Made by a program: the position numbers and the translations under genes. The notes beneath the pieces were generated by a model. That model was not told where the DNA came from. It ran no database searches and saw only the letters and a list, made by a program, of their open reading frames with translations. 64,000 nucleotides of DNA from Larix kaempferi (lineage: Eukaryota; Streptophyta; Pinopsida; Pinales; Pinaceae), in the NCBI GenBank assembly GCA_027924585.1, contig BSBM01000764.1, forward strand, positions 2,698,001 through 2,762,000, written 5' to 3'. Within the stretch, counting starts at the first letter, position 1. Every line of letters starts with the position of its first letter. Positions 48,123 through 59,781 of the stretch are shown piece after piece.

Positions 48123-50145
48123 TGTCATGTCCCAAATTTGGAAATGGGTTACAATGTCCTAATCACATTGGCCATATTCATTAGAGTTTGTCAAATTGAT
48201 GTTAAGGGTCAAATAATTGCCAAGGAGGAAAATTACTAGTTTCCTAGGTTTGGGGTGGAAGCTTTGGGATTTGGAATAAGGGGGATAATAAATGATGTTG
48301 GAACATTAGGATGGAATAAATATTTAATAAAGGATATAAATAAATATATACAATTGAAATTCAAAGTGGCATTTGATCATGAAGACACATGGAGGAAGTG
48401 GGACCCACACAAGCTAGAATTTATGTGCCACATGGCATCCTCTTCTTGCAATGTCGAATCCATGGGAAGCCTAATGTTCTTAGGATGAGTTATAAGGTTA
48501 ACAATACTTGGCATGATTCAATGAGGTCGAAATATAGAGGAATATTAATTCGCATGGAAGAGGAAGAGGCAATTTGGAGCTAGCGAGACACTTGGGCTAG
48601 ATTCCCTAGCTCTATGACAACAATGATGAAGATGCTATGACACCTATGACAAAAATCAGACCTGAAGGCTGACATGTGACATATATGACATGTCAAGGCT
48701 AGAAATAGACTCCAAGAGTGTTCTCAAGGGTGTTAGGGCAGCTAATATGCTTCCACATGTGATTTGGTCGAAGTTGGAGACTAGGAATTGTTGTACAAGT
48801 GGCGTTCTTTGGAATCTCTTCCCAACTTGAGTTGGCATGAGTCTCTTGGAAGGAATTCGACCCATGGAGGAAATAAGAAATTTATAAATTTCAAGAAAAA
48901 GAATGAAACCAGATTTTGATCATTTGTAGAATTTGCAATTACATTTGTGAACAGGGAGAGTTAGTGGATGACTAGTTTCTTGCCTTAGCCAATTTCGAGG
49001 GTGAAAAATTCCCATCCAAGTTGGTAATTGGAAAGTCCATTCATACCTTTCATTTGGAGATTTAATGGAGTCTTTATTTTCAGGTGTAATATACAGGGAA
49101 TCTCATGGTTTCTTCTATTGCAGCTCACTCCTTCAACCATTTCCGGTTTTGATGGCATATTCTTGATCCTTGAGGGAGGGCGTTTTTGGTGAGCTATTGT
49201 ACTCTTTGGGGGAGCTTATAATTCCCCATTTATTTTTTAATATGAATTAAATACTCTGTTCTTCATCTCCCAAAAGTTTCAGGTTAAAATTCCAAGTAGA
49301 AATGTATAAATCTCATTTTTAATGAAAGAATAGTGTCATTTCCCCACTACCTTGTTGTGAACCAATGTAATGTTGATGGAATTGAAGGGATAAGTAAAAT
49401 ACTAATGTTTTATTGATTAATGGAATGTTATTTATGTATTATACAAGTTTCATGTTCAGTTCTCAAGCATTTGAAGTCATTTTACTCAGTTTATTTACAT
49501 TTGGAGAAGATTTGGTGCCATTTCCCCAAGGGTTGAACTAATGATTTTTTATGTTGTTTGGGAGAGGTTTGGAACAGACTTAATAACTAATGAATGGTGC
49601 TTTTGGGACCTTAATAAAATACTTGAGACATCCCCTACCTCTATTCATAAATTTGAGTCGTTTTGGAGGTAGTTGGGAAGCCATTTTTAGTACTTACCCC
49701 AGGGGGATTTGAACCCCAAATTACTAGTAAAATTGCATACCTGGTCCAGAATATTAAGAGAGTTTGCAGAGGTATTTTGGTGGCCATATCTCATCCCTGA
49801 AAATCATATTCAAGTCCTAATATCATTCATACACCTTCCTTGAATATTTGAAGTCATTTGGAGTCGATTTGAGACCTAGAGACCAGTACTAGTCAAAGGG
49901 AAATTACTAGTAAAGTTCCCTACATTGGCCAGAATTGAAAGAGGATTTGCAGATGTATTTTAAAGGTCCAAAAGCATCCCTGAAACACATATTTATGTTC
50001 TAACATAATCCATATACCTTCTCAGAATATTTGGGAGCAATTGGAGCAATTTGTGGACCTAGAGCTCAAAACTAATCAAAGGTCGAACTAGGGAAAAAAG
50101 TGAAAATTTTCCATTTTAATAAAATTCCTAAAAAGGGACATTACA
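48123..50145 (+). repeat. Right LTR (complete) of the 45-50 kb element
   Basis: 2023 bp. Its last 430 bp contain a tandem duplication of about 183 bp (units starting AAATTACTAGTAAA at 49718 and 49901). This part is missing from the left LTR. Confidence 0.9.
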
Positions 50146-50329
50146 GGTTCAATTCCCCCAAAGTGTGACATATTCAGCTCCTCTAAAGGAGGGTAGGCAT
50201 GGCTTCCTACTTGCTTGTTGTAGCCAATGGAAAAAATTCTTAGCCCCTAGTGTTGTCAAAATTCCTCTTTGGTGTCAATTGGGTAGCACTAATAGTGAGT
50301 GGAAGCATCGAAAGGTTTCCTTTAAGTTG
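50146..50329 (+). mobile_element. SINE candidate, copy 2, right part
   Basis: Resumes with the full B box GGTTCAATTCCCCC and runs to TCCTTTAAGTTGCC. Joined to 45060-45117 it gives one copy colinear with the copy at 50397. Confidence 0.6.
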
Positions 50330-50396
50330 CCAGATTTTTTTTAGTAATTTATGCTCCATGATTTTTTTTATAAGATTTTAAGTTCCTAGACTAGTC

Positions 50397-50637
50397 ACTA
50401 GGGTCCTAACTGGTTGGTTAAGAAGGGGTGGTGATACACCCACCAGGGTTCAATTCTCCCAAACGTGTGACATAGTTCCTCCAAAGGGTGGGTGGAAGAT
50501 GGTCGCACACAGGCCCATGTAGAAGATGAACAAAGTTCCCATCCCCTAATCTCGTCAGCATTACACCTCATTGTTGACTGGGAAGTACTACTAGTGAAAG
50601 GAAGCTTTCAAACGTCTCCTTTAAGTTCTTGTATTTG
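50397..50637 (+). mobile_element. tRNA-like SINE candidate, copy 3 (most complete)
   Basis: ACTAGGGTCCTAACTGGTTG, A-box-like CTGGTTGGTTAAG, B box GGTTCAATTCTCC, then a tRNA-unrelated body ending TCTCCTTTAAGTTCTTG. About 240 bp, a normal SINE length. It lies about 70 bp from the end of copy 2. A clear target duplication was not found. Confidence 0.6.
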
Positions 50638-50942
50638 CTTGAGATTATGGTTCCATTATTATTCATATTATTTCAGTAAAGACGGAATTATACACCAAGT
50701 TAACTATCCATTTTGAACTTGCATAGTTTTTTCCCAGTCCAAATCATGTGGCTTTGGTTCTATCCTTGTCTCAAATAGGGATTTCTAAACTAACAACTCA
50801 ATGACAATTCCGAAACAGAATAATGCATCAACAAGATCAAACCAACTCCATGATAGATGCCCGTAAATTAAACTAACATAATATTTCACCCATACCACCT
50901 TGATATGGAATGAGAAATGATAGCAAATAAAGGTGACAAGGC

Positions 50943-52729
50943 TCATTGTGTTAGAAATGAAATCGGCCCATTCAGTAGTATTCCAGCAAGGGTGGGGAGC
51001 AACAAAGCAACAAATTGGAGGTAAAAACAAATGAGGAGTCGACGAGTTTGATTTCTAGCCAAGTTTGGGCGTGGCCCTCTAGCTTCATTCGGGAAAATGA
51101 TATCTTCTTCTCTTCTCCTACTCGAAAAAGAAGTTATCTCCATTCTTTCTGCCAGATCTTCCAAAGCTCTGCATGTCGTATCTACATATGGTTACTTTTA
51201 TTTAAATAATTTTTTTGGAGCTGTGATGTCAAGCTAAGAAAGCACAATGTAGGACCTAATATAGGGTATCCCTTGTATTTAGGAAACTTCCGTTCCTAAA
51301 CTTGAGGGGTGGTCGACGGTGTGTAAATCCGACTCTACTAGATGAAAAATTAGCCTGGTTATTTATATTATATTACAGTAAGGGCATCCCTCTTTGTAAA
51401 ACCTTCGTAAGGATTGTTTCGGTCTCTTAGTCTCATGTGAAGCCTACAAAATACAAGGTAGGAATTAAGAAATATACTGTTAATGGGTGTATCTAACCGT
51501 AAAGATTTATATCCTTCGCGTATCCTCTTCGTAACTGCTCCAAAGATGCCTCGTCTAACCAAAAGACCTCGCTTCAACTTATCCATGAGTTGAAGGCCTT
51601 CCTCAAATATCTCAATAGAAATATCTCAAGTGAAACCTTCTTTATGTGATTTAAACTTGCCATTATGTATGGTGAAAAGAAAAATGGGGCTGGTGGGGGA
51701 AGAAAGGAAGGCGGCATGCTTTCTCTCTGGCTGGTTGGGATTGCTGGGATGAGGATTACTGGGATGAATGGGATCGAATGAATAACAAATAAAACCCCAC
51801 CTGTGTTTCTATATGATTATGCTTTATCAAAGAGAAAATGCATACATACATCAATAGATCCATGCCTGGGAGGAAGAAACACATATGCCTTTTATAACTA
51901 ATACTTGCTTGTATTCAAATTTTAGGACAGGGTGCATAACCCTTTACCATTAATCTGCCATGCAGAACTATTATGTATGTTGATTTTCCATGTAATAATA
52001 ATGATCTCTCCTACAACATTTCCATGCAAGAAAATCTTTATCTATCTCGACTCTTCTCCTCATTTAACATAGTCGACAATGTCTGATGCTCTCACAGTAG
52101 TAATCACAAGCATTTGTATTCATACAACCACCACATTCACCCTACAGGTTTCACTTGAAATCTTAATAGAAATCCCTAACATGATATATACACACAAAAT
52201 GGAGAAAATATCAACTTGGGGTTCTCCGACGAGACCTATTGAAATTGCACATACTAGAGAGCTTTTTCTCGTTCGTTTGGACCAATTTTATGTGGTTGTC
52301 TGTCATGAAGTTGTGCATCTCAATTTCAACTATGTTCCCCACCAAATATCAACTTGGGGTTCTCCGACGAGACCTATTGAAATTGCACATACTAGAGAGC
52401 TTTTGCTCGTTCCGTTTGGACCAATTTTATGTGGTTGTCTATCATGAAGTTGTGCATCTCAATTTCAACTATGTTCCCCACCAAATAATCATCTTCGTCC
52501 GTGGACAGATTAAAAAATAGGATGCAAAAATTAACAAATGGAAAAATAATTGCACTCTAGTTCCTTCATATTATCGATTTTATCTTTAAAAGGCATTGAT
52601 GCAGACCTTAAAAGTTGCAGAGTGAAAATTTTTGGTTAAGAAAAAATGGGTATTATAGAGAATGTCAAATGCATACCTCTTAAAGGATTTTCTGGCCCAT
52701 TCGGAAGGCGGCTGGTCATCGGTAACCAT
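50943..52729 (-). CDS. Candidate protein-coding gene start, unknown product
   Basis: The minus strand has an ATG at 52729 in a good context (AACAATGG) opening MVTDDQPPSEWARKSFK, then a donor AG|GTATGC at 52677/52676. After 1508 bp an acceptor TGCAG at 51169 opens a frame in the matching phase (split Arg) reading ALEDLAERMEITSFSSRRRE, which continues to a TGA at 50943 (about 74 codons). Matching phase, ATG context and splice sites support a real or recently lost gene. The tail after NQTRRLL is hydrophobic and may be intron read-through. A frame at 51490-51625 (EEGLQLMDKLKRGLLVRRGI) could be a further exon. I do not recognise the family. The sequence 50640-50942 shows nothing firm. Confidence 0.4.
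52206..52482. repeat. 138 bp tandem duplication
   Basis: Two adjacent, nearly identical units (52206-52343, 52344-52482), each starting AAATATCAACTTGGGG; unit 2 has one extra base. They keep the plus strand open across both units, but I see no coding support. They lie in the intron of the candidate gene. Confidence 0.95.
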
Positions 52730-53039
52730 TGTTTCTTCCTCCACTATCTAACTAGCTTTGCACTTTTCCCCTATGGTTGAAAGGCATCGTGAACTCCTCC
52801 GCTATGTTTTCCGGGAACTACAAACTCTTCGTGCGTATGCAATATTTTTCGCCTTGAAACCCTATCTGGTTTGGTCTGTATTATGCAAGAAAATGTCAAC
52901 AATGAGAGTTCGTAATATCTTTCCAATCATAAACCAAAGATCTCATATCTTGAGACTGGGGAAATCAGTACAAGCTCACACGATGAGTGCCAAATGTGCA
53001 TTATCCAACTACCCTTATTCATTTCGTTGGTGATGTAAA

Positions 53040-53479
53040 GAGATGTGTTTCGTCTAAGAGCCAAGTGAGAACATTTTTATTTTTGTATCATGAAAATAAA
53101 AGTCATGAAAAATTTGCAATAATGCATAGGGTGTGTGCATTTACCATGGATGTAAATATATTATTACATGCATGCTAAATTAGATAGCTTACCTTAACCC
53201 ATTTGGATGAGCATGGGACTCATATAGTTCCATACTTATAGATAATTAAAACAAAAATAAAGTATATATCATGGAATTTGAGTTTAGAAGTATAATGATC
53301 CTCTAAGGTTCTTATATTTTAGTTGTATTTTAGTTATATTTTAGTATGATTAAACTCTGAATAGGTCCCTTGTAGGAAATTTGATAACAGATTCTTCACT
53401 AATCGATGGTTTGATCGTCGTAGAAAATCACTAAGATTATGCTAAAGTGGAGAAAACATTTAGGCTAAGAATTAGAAAA
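53040..53479. other. AT-rich stretch, nothing recognised
   Basis: No gene, repeat or regulatory motif that I can support. Confidence 0.45.
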
Positions 53480-54075
53480 AAACTACCATAGACATTCCTA
53501 ATTCCTAATACAAATACAAACAAGAATTGACAAAGGCTCTATCACTGCCTTAGATCATATATCATTATTTTAGTTTAAGACAAATAATAAAAAAAGAAAA
53601 CTACCATAGACATTCCCAATTCCAAATACAAATGAAAAAAATAATTAACAAAGGCTATATAGCTTTAAGATCATTATCCATTATTTTAATTTAATACAAA
53701 CAAGAATTAACAAAGGCTCTATAACTTCCTTAGGTTCATATTCAGGGATAATTTTAAGGACCCATACTTATTTAAAAGTGTATAAACATTGATGAATCTT
53801 ACCAATTCGTAAAATGTCAACTATAAAATATTTGGCGATATTTTTCTAAAATTATTTCAATTTCTAAGGATTTTATATAAGTTTATATAATAATTTGGCG
53901 AATTTTAGAGTAAAAAAATTTTACCTCATTAAAATTGGGCGAAATGGGGCTTCAAAAAATGCAAATTGGCGAAACGTTTTTTGGGAAAAAACATGGAAAA
54001 ATAGCCCATGGGCTAAATTTCGCCCCTAAAATTATCCTTGTTCATATTCCATTATTTTAATTTAATATTAATTAT
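53480..54075. repeat. About 118 bp tandem repeat, third unit split by a hAT element
   Basis: Units at about 53480 and 53599 share AACTACCATAGACATTCC, ACAAAGGCT and CATTATTTTA. A partial third unit (from about 53694) is interrupted at 53743 and resumes at 54049 with CCATTATTTTAATTTAAT. The first two units serve as internal empty-site controls for the insertion. Confidence 0.88.
53743..54040. mobile_element. Short non-autonomous hAT-type element (MITE), copy 2
   Basis: 298 bp, same ends as copy 1 (CAGGGATAATTTTAAGG and, inverted, CAAGGATAATTTTAGGG), with its own perfect 8 bp duplication TTCATATT (53735-53742, 54041-54048). By eye roughly nine of ten positions agree with copy 1. Confidence 0.95.
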
Positions 54076-56049
54076 AGGTGATATATAATATACAGCAGAA
54101 TAGTCAGAAAAAGATCAACCCTTCTTCAATAATCTCCACACTCATTAATTCTAACATCAATATAGTTCATGAACAATAAAAATAATGATGTTAAATAAGA
54201 ATGACAAAAAAATTATGTGTTTTCATATGAATTTGAAGAATAAATACAATATAGCATGTGTTGTGTGAGGAGAGTTTGGTAAGTTAAAATGTGGAGTAGA
54301 TGGGTGCTTTATTGGCTCTATGAAAGTGGGTGTTTTTTATCATTTATGGAGGATATAATTTTCTTAATGAGATGATTGTGTTTATTTTCATGTTTTAATA
54401 TTTATGGTTATGTTTTTTCATTCTAAATTGTTTTCTAGCTTATCAAGATTTTCTAACGTTGTCGACTATTTCCAGGTCTAATTTGAGAATATTAACTTGA
54501 TTCTTTTTTAATGTTCACGAAAAGTGCACCCTTGATATAGGGATTCCCCATCTCTTAGGATTGACTAATGCACCCCACAGAGAGGGGATCTTACCAGTCA
54601 ACTTCCTTGTGTCTCATGGGTTACAAACCCATCAATTTGCACACATGTTAGAATCCTTACTCCATGTTTTAGGAAAGGTTGAATGGGTAGGTGGCCAAAA
54701 GTCTCTTGGAAATTGTGGAAAATAACAAAGGAATATATCCATGTATCTACCTTGTATCTATATGTACCATTTTTCTCCTATAATAAAGGAAAATAACAAA
54801 GGACTACTCAATTTACATGCATAGAATGGTAATAAACATAACACACCAATCAAATTTAAGAAGTGAAAAGATCGGCTGCTCCAACATCCATGCTATCAAG
54901 CATATCTTCATTAGATCAACTTGGCCTTCTAACTAGATGTGCATCTATGGCATCAAATTTATTGAGAATAGTAGCATGGAAAACTATTCCCATATTATAT
55001 GGAATGCATTAAAGATGGCAATCAGTCCCATTCATTTCGTTGTTAATATATTTTAGTGCCATGGTTACTCTTCTTATATATTTCAATGATTCCCAACATC
55101 AAGCCACAAGGATGTTGGTGTTCTTATTAGGTTGAATGTCTTGAGAATTAACAATGAAACCATTGATATTATATTTGGCTATAGTTTGGACAAGAAGGAT
55201 GGTATTGTGGATGTGAAAAATGCATTTAAGCATCATAGGGTGCAGATTAGTTGAAAACCGTTTTGGATTTTATAATTCCAATAATATCCTTCACTCTCAA
55301 TATCAAAAGATTCCAATACAAAACAAAATGGCAAATTGGAGCCTTTGGATTCATTTTCCACTTATTGCATTCTTAATTTTACTTTGGATAGTATAGTATA
55401 TAGAATTTGAAAAGAAAAATAGGCAAGAGAATGAACTCATTGAGGGTCAATTTCTTCTACACTTATATAATGTGATACAAAAGATACATCATTGGAATCT
55501 AACTAGAATAGGGGAACAAATGCCCCAGTAGTTTTTGAGTATGATGATGATGTATTTGAATCATCTCCAAGTTCATGTTGTCTAGAAAGGATTTTAGTGT
55601 CCCAATAAAGTAGTCATATACTAGTTGTAAATGAGGAAGACGCGGAGCTTCGATTTGGATTGATGGTTAAAGGAAGTACATCAGTAGACCACAATCCACA
55701 TCACAAGAATGGTATATATTCTCCAAATAGAACAATTTGTCTTCTTGTTGATGTTGTTGAAGCTAATCAAATTTGTTCCAAAAATAGGAAGAGGGGACAA
55801 CAATCAATCACAGATGTTCAAGCTAATGAATGAAAGGAAGTCAAGATCATATGTGCAATTGGGAAATCCACTGTGGAGGACCAGAGATCAACTTCATGTG
55901 GGCACATATTCTAAAAAAAATCCATTACAAATTATAATCATTGATGGAAGAGATGCCCAAATTGTAGGTGAAAATACCCATAGTCAATAGCATCCACGGT
56001 ATCTATATTTCTAGCAACCTTGATAATAAAATATCAAGGTGATCGTACA
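54076..56049. other. Long stretch without a recognised gene
   Basis: AT-rich. A plus-strand frame around 55637-55850 (HILVVNEEDAELRFGLM) and another near 55110-55250 (NNETIDIIFGYSLDKKDG) have some coding character but several stops and no known domain. They may be upstream parts of the pseudogene at 56050 or unrelated fragments. Confidence 0.35.
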
Positions 56050-56570
56050 CCCAAGTTAGTGTTTGGGGAACACAAAGTTATATTATTTCTAAGTATTTGT
56101 TTCTATAATTCATCATATTAGATTCAAATTCCTATGAATCATTGTAATTTGTAGTTTGTAGCAACAAGGGTGAATTCTACAACCTTTGTATGTGTGTTAA
56201 TTGTAACAAATTTGACTTTGAAGTGAATACTCACCGGTGGGTTGGTTGTGATACTTATTGCCTCCATATACACACATATTGTGTAATTTGTTTAGTACAA
56301 ATAAGTAGAGGTACCAATCTTAAGGGTGGTGCAGGGCTTGTAAGAGGAAATTCAAACTATTTTGGTGGATGAAAGATTTGTCTCAGCATTGTGCATGTGA
56401 TTAAGATAGGGAATCCCTCAAGAAGGAATTCAATTGCGTTTCAATGATATTTCATGGAAGTGAGGATTCTAAGGGTAGGAAACTCTTCTAAAATCCCGAA
56501 GAATGAAGATATTGATGAGATTACAGTTTGCAAAGTGATGCAATTTTCTTTTAAGAGTTAGAGATAGAAG
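56050..56570 (+). pseudogene. OBERON/TITANIA-like PHD finger pseudogene fragment
   Basis: The plus strand reads VVCSNKGEFYNLCMCVNC, then CNKFDFEVNTHRWVGCDTYC and a degraded HIHTYC, the distinctive PHD finger of plant OBERON-type nuclear proteins needed for meristem function. After a frame change at 56375 it continues with FNCVSMIFHGSEDSKGRKLF, matching the segment after the PHD in the same family, and ITVCKVMQF further on. Stops lie before the finger, after FGG, at CACD* and after GRKLF. One zinc ligand Cys is replaced (NTHRW). No intron separates the PHD and the later segment; whether that means a processed copy depends on the parent gene's exon map. The assignment rests on remembered family motifs. 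Confidence 0.72.
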
Positions 56571-56758
56571 TTGTTGAAATATTTGAGGTTATGTAAAAAT
56601 ATTTATGACATACTGCCAAGTGCCAATGGCCTTGGATGCTCCAACTATTTCTTTAGGGCCAAAGGCATGGTATTCTTCAACAAAAAACCATCCCAAGGCA
56701 ATGAGACACCTACATACTTCTCAAAATCACCTAATGTAATCAACATCCTCAATCATAG

Positions 56759-58392
56759 TGTCACGTCCCCTTCAATCATTCCAAACCATGGAAGGAAACA
56801 TGACCAATATTACCGGGCTTAATTGGTAAACTCAACCCCATATATTACTAAGAAATTCATAATAAATAAAAATTTGTGTGTGCAGGCACATATTTCAAAT
56901 AAACACAGCAGAATTAAAACTCGTATTAACACACACCAACTGAAATGCATTAGCATATTTATCTCAAGCAATTGATGAATCAACATGCAGAGAATCTATC
57001 CCATTCTCATGCTATGCACATGCTTCATATCAATTCAATTAACATGAATACTTATCATTCAAAATTAATACATTGCAAAACACAGAATGCACATAATTTT
57101 AAACACACAGAACACTTATCTTTGAGCTGAAGTTGTCCAAACAATTGGCTATGTGAGAGCAATGTTCCACCCAACCATAGATATATATCCAACCTATATT
57201 ATTTTAGCTGAGAGATCACCCTCGAGTTGGATTGTGTATCCACTAAGGAGGAACTAATTGGGCTCGCTCACAGCCATGGTTTCACTCAATAACTATGCTA
57301 AGCCAACACACAGTTGGGTTTTTCAAGCATACAAATGACAAATGAGAAGGATGCTAAGCCAGTGAGCTCATCCACAAAGCTACATGCATCTCAAGTTAAT
57401 TCAATAGTTAAGGCACCCACATTACCTACTCATCCAACACAAGAAAGGTCCCCTTCTTTGCTACATAGTCCCTCTGGTGTCCCTTCCCTCCAGTGCTCTT
57501 TAGGATGGGCATAGAAAGGTCCAGCTTCTAATTCCTTGAGATTCTAGACTTCACTGGGTTTATCAAGCAAACCCAACCTCTGCTCAGTCATTCACACTTG
57601 GATTTCTCACAATTCTGTCAACCAATAACTCAATTCCGTCACTTGATTTCTGGGCTGTAAAAACTGAGTTTTCCAAAGGATTTCGAGGTATCTAATACTC
57701 TCAAATTCGCCCCATGGTTCATATCTATGGATCCCCCATTGGATTTTACTGTCAAATACCAATTTTTGGTGTTTATGGCTCTTCAAAACATGGGTTCTTG
57801 CAAAGTTGCGATTTCTGGTTTTGCTCACTGCTGGCAATTCATTTTTTGATGAAAAATGATTTTGGGCTCTTCCACAATGGAATGGGAATGAGAAAGAAGC
57901 AACATCCATGAGGTAGGGTGACTTGTGGTACAAGAAAACAGAGCCCATACTCTACCATACGAATTTCTGGGCTGCCCATGCTCCATTGAAGCCATGGACT
58001 GAAATCTTCAACAACTTTCTTACAACAGAATTACATGCCATCACGGTAAGTCAAATGGGTTCTCACAATGACATTTGGCATCATATGGTTCATCCCCACA
58101 ACCCCGTCACCATTCCCTAGTGGATACACATGGCCCCTTCTCATTCGTTGCTCCCATAGCCAGTTTTGGTATTTTATTGCAATATTAAATATTTACATCA
58201 ATTTACAATACTACATGGCTTAATAGCACAAGGGTAACAAAATATCAAACGCTTGTCCATTCTAAATAAAATTTGAACATACAATAGGGGGGCCTTGGCA
58301 TTGAGCTCCACGCTAGGAAAACATACATTACATATATACAATATTTACATTAAAAGTCAATATTTCATAAGGGTCAAAATTGGGGCATTACA
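56759..58392 (-). repeat. 3' LTR of the second chromovirus
   Basis: In element orientation TGTAATGCCCC (58392) to GGGGACGTGACA (56759), 1634 bp. The right border is fixed by the polypurine tract; the left border is inferred from the terminal ACA and the inverted-repeat resemblance. Open frames inside lack domains. Confidence 0.75.
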
Positions 58393-58579
58393 TTCCCCTC
58401 CCTCTTAGAACAACACCGTCCTTGGTGTTCTCAAAACTGAACAAAAATGACAATGCCTCTCTCATGGAATCCTCCAGCTCCCATGTAGCCTCATCGGGGC
58501 TAAGGTGCTGCCATTGGACCTTTACCTGCCTGATGGCTTTGTTCTTGAGCAAAGTGACCTTCTTGTCGAGGATGCGCAT
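58388..58579 (-). pseudogene. Chromodomain end of pol, second chromovirus
   Basis: RQVKVQWQHLSPDEATWELE is the chromodomain-like tail of plant chromoviruses. The frame runs 63 codons and overlaps the polypurine tract and first bases of the LTR. It is in one frame with the integrase C-terminus, with a stop between (near 58588). Confidence 0.85.
58393..58407 (-). promoter_or_regulatory. Polypurine tract, second chromovirus
   Basis: TAAGAGGGAGGGGAA in element orientation, directly before the 3' LTR. Confidence 0.9.
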
Positions 58580-58588
58580 AGGCTCTAC

Positions 58589-59563
58589 TTAGAACTCTCC
58601 CTCGGGTTCCACCTGTATCACATTCCAATCAATCATATGATTAGGATCATGTACACACTTCTTAAGCAAAGAGACATGGAAAACATTATAAGCTCTTATG
58701 TTAGCAGACAATGCAACTCTATATGCAACTGGCCCTATCATATCTAGGACTTCAAATGGCCCACAATATCTTGGTGACAACTTGGCACAACTCCCCAACT
58801 TGAGAGAACTTTTCATTGGTTTCACTCTCAAATAAACATGATCCCCAATCTGAAATTCTTTATGCACTCTTTTCAAATCTGCATAACTCTTCTTCCTATC
58901 GTGAGCTTCCTTCAAATTCTGCCTGATTTTAACAACTTCCTGTTCCATTTCCTTCATCATCTCTGGTCCAAGTACTACCCTATTCACCGGGTTATCCCAA
59001 TTCACTGGAGTCCTGCATCCTTTGCCATACAATGCCTCAAATGTACTCATCCCCAATGATGCATGATGTCCATTATTGTATGCAAATTCTACTAAGTATA
59101 GGTAATCTTCCTACTTGGATGGTTCATCCATCACATACATTCTCAACATGTCTTCAAGAACCTAATTCACCCTCTTAGTTTGGCCATATGTTTGAGGATG
59201 ATATGCTGTACTGAAATTCAATCTAGTTCACAATTCCTAAAACAATCCCTTCCAAAAATTGGAAGTGAACTTTGTATCACGATCAAAATTTATTGCCTTA
59301 GGTAATCCATGCAATCTAAATCTCTCTCTCATGAAGATGTTTGCAATGTCATTAGCCTTGTGAGTGGACTTGACTGGAATAAAATGACCTGCCTTTGATA
59401 GTTTGTCCAGCACAACCATGATGGAATCATGCTTCTTCACTGTCATGGAAATACCTATTATAAAATCCATAGAGATCACTTCCCACTTCCACTCCAGAAT
59501 GGGTAAGGGCTGCAACAGTCCTTCTGGATGTTGGTGCTCTGCCTTGACTTGTTGAAGTGACAC
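58589..59563 (-). pseudogene. Integrase of the second chromovirus
   Basis: 59237-59563 holds the core with D in MDFIIGISM and D in NFDRDTKFTS (the usual Ser/Cys/Ala-Asp-Arg-Asp has Phe here). 58589-59056 holds the C-terminal part (GDHVYLRVKPMKSS, PRYCGPFEVLD, AYNVFHVSLLKK). The stretch between, with the catalytic Glu, carries stops. This is in a different frame from the RT above it. Confidence 0.88.
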
Positions 59564-59781
59564 TCAGCTATGTATTTATTCATACCATGCCAAAAGTATT
59601 ACTTTCTTGTTCTTGTTATAGTCTTTTGATATCATGGATGTCCCGAGTATGGCATTTGATGTATTTCATCCATCATTAGCTTCTTTAAATCTGCACTATT
59701 TGGAATGTACAATCTAACCTTGTAGATGAGGATATTTCCTTCACCAAGCTGATATCCTGCACACTTTTCATCCACATTACC

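Larger units (their letters stand above)
45118..50145 (+). mobile_element. LTR retrotransposon inserted in a SINE B box
   Basis: A 5028 bp element between a perfect duplication GGTTC (45113-45117, 50146-50150). The right LTR is 48123-50145 (2023 bp, TGTCATGTCCC to GGGACATTACA). The left LTR starts at 45118 with TTTCATGTCCC (one change) and matches the right one to about 46655, then stops, so a deletion removed its last ~480 bp and the primer site. A purine run GGGAAGGGAGGA before the right LTR gives plus orientation. Only about 1.5 kb of internal sequence remains and no standard gag-pol domain is certain, so it is a non-autonomous or heavily deleted element. Confidence 0.88.

Noticed and set aside
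52079-52447. 122-codon plus-strand frame
   Set aside because: It is kept open by the 138 bp duplication, has no known domain, and lies opposite the better supported minus-strand gene model.
57607-57948. 113-codon minus-strand frame in the 56.8-58.4 kb LTR
   Set aside because: It lies within an LTR, overlaps another open frame, and shows no recognisable domain.
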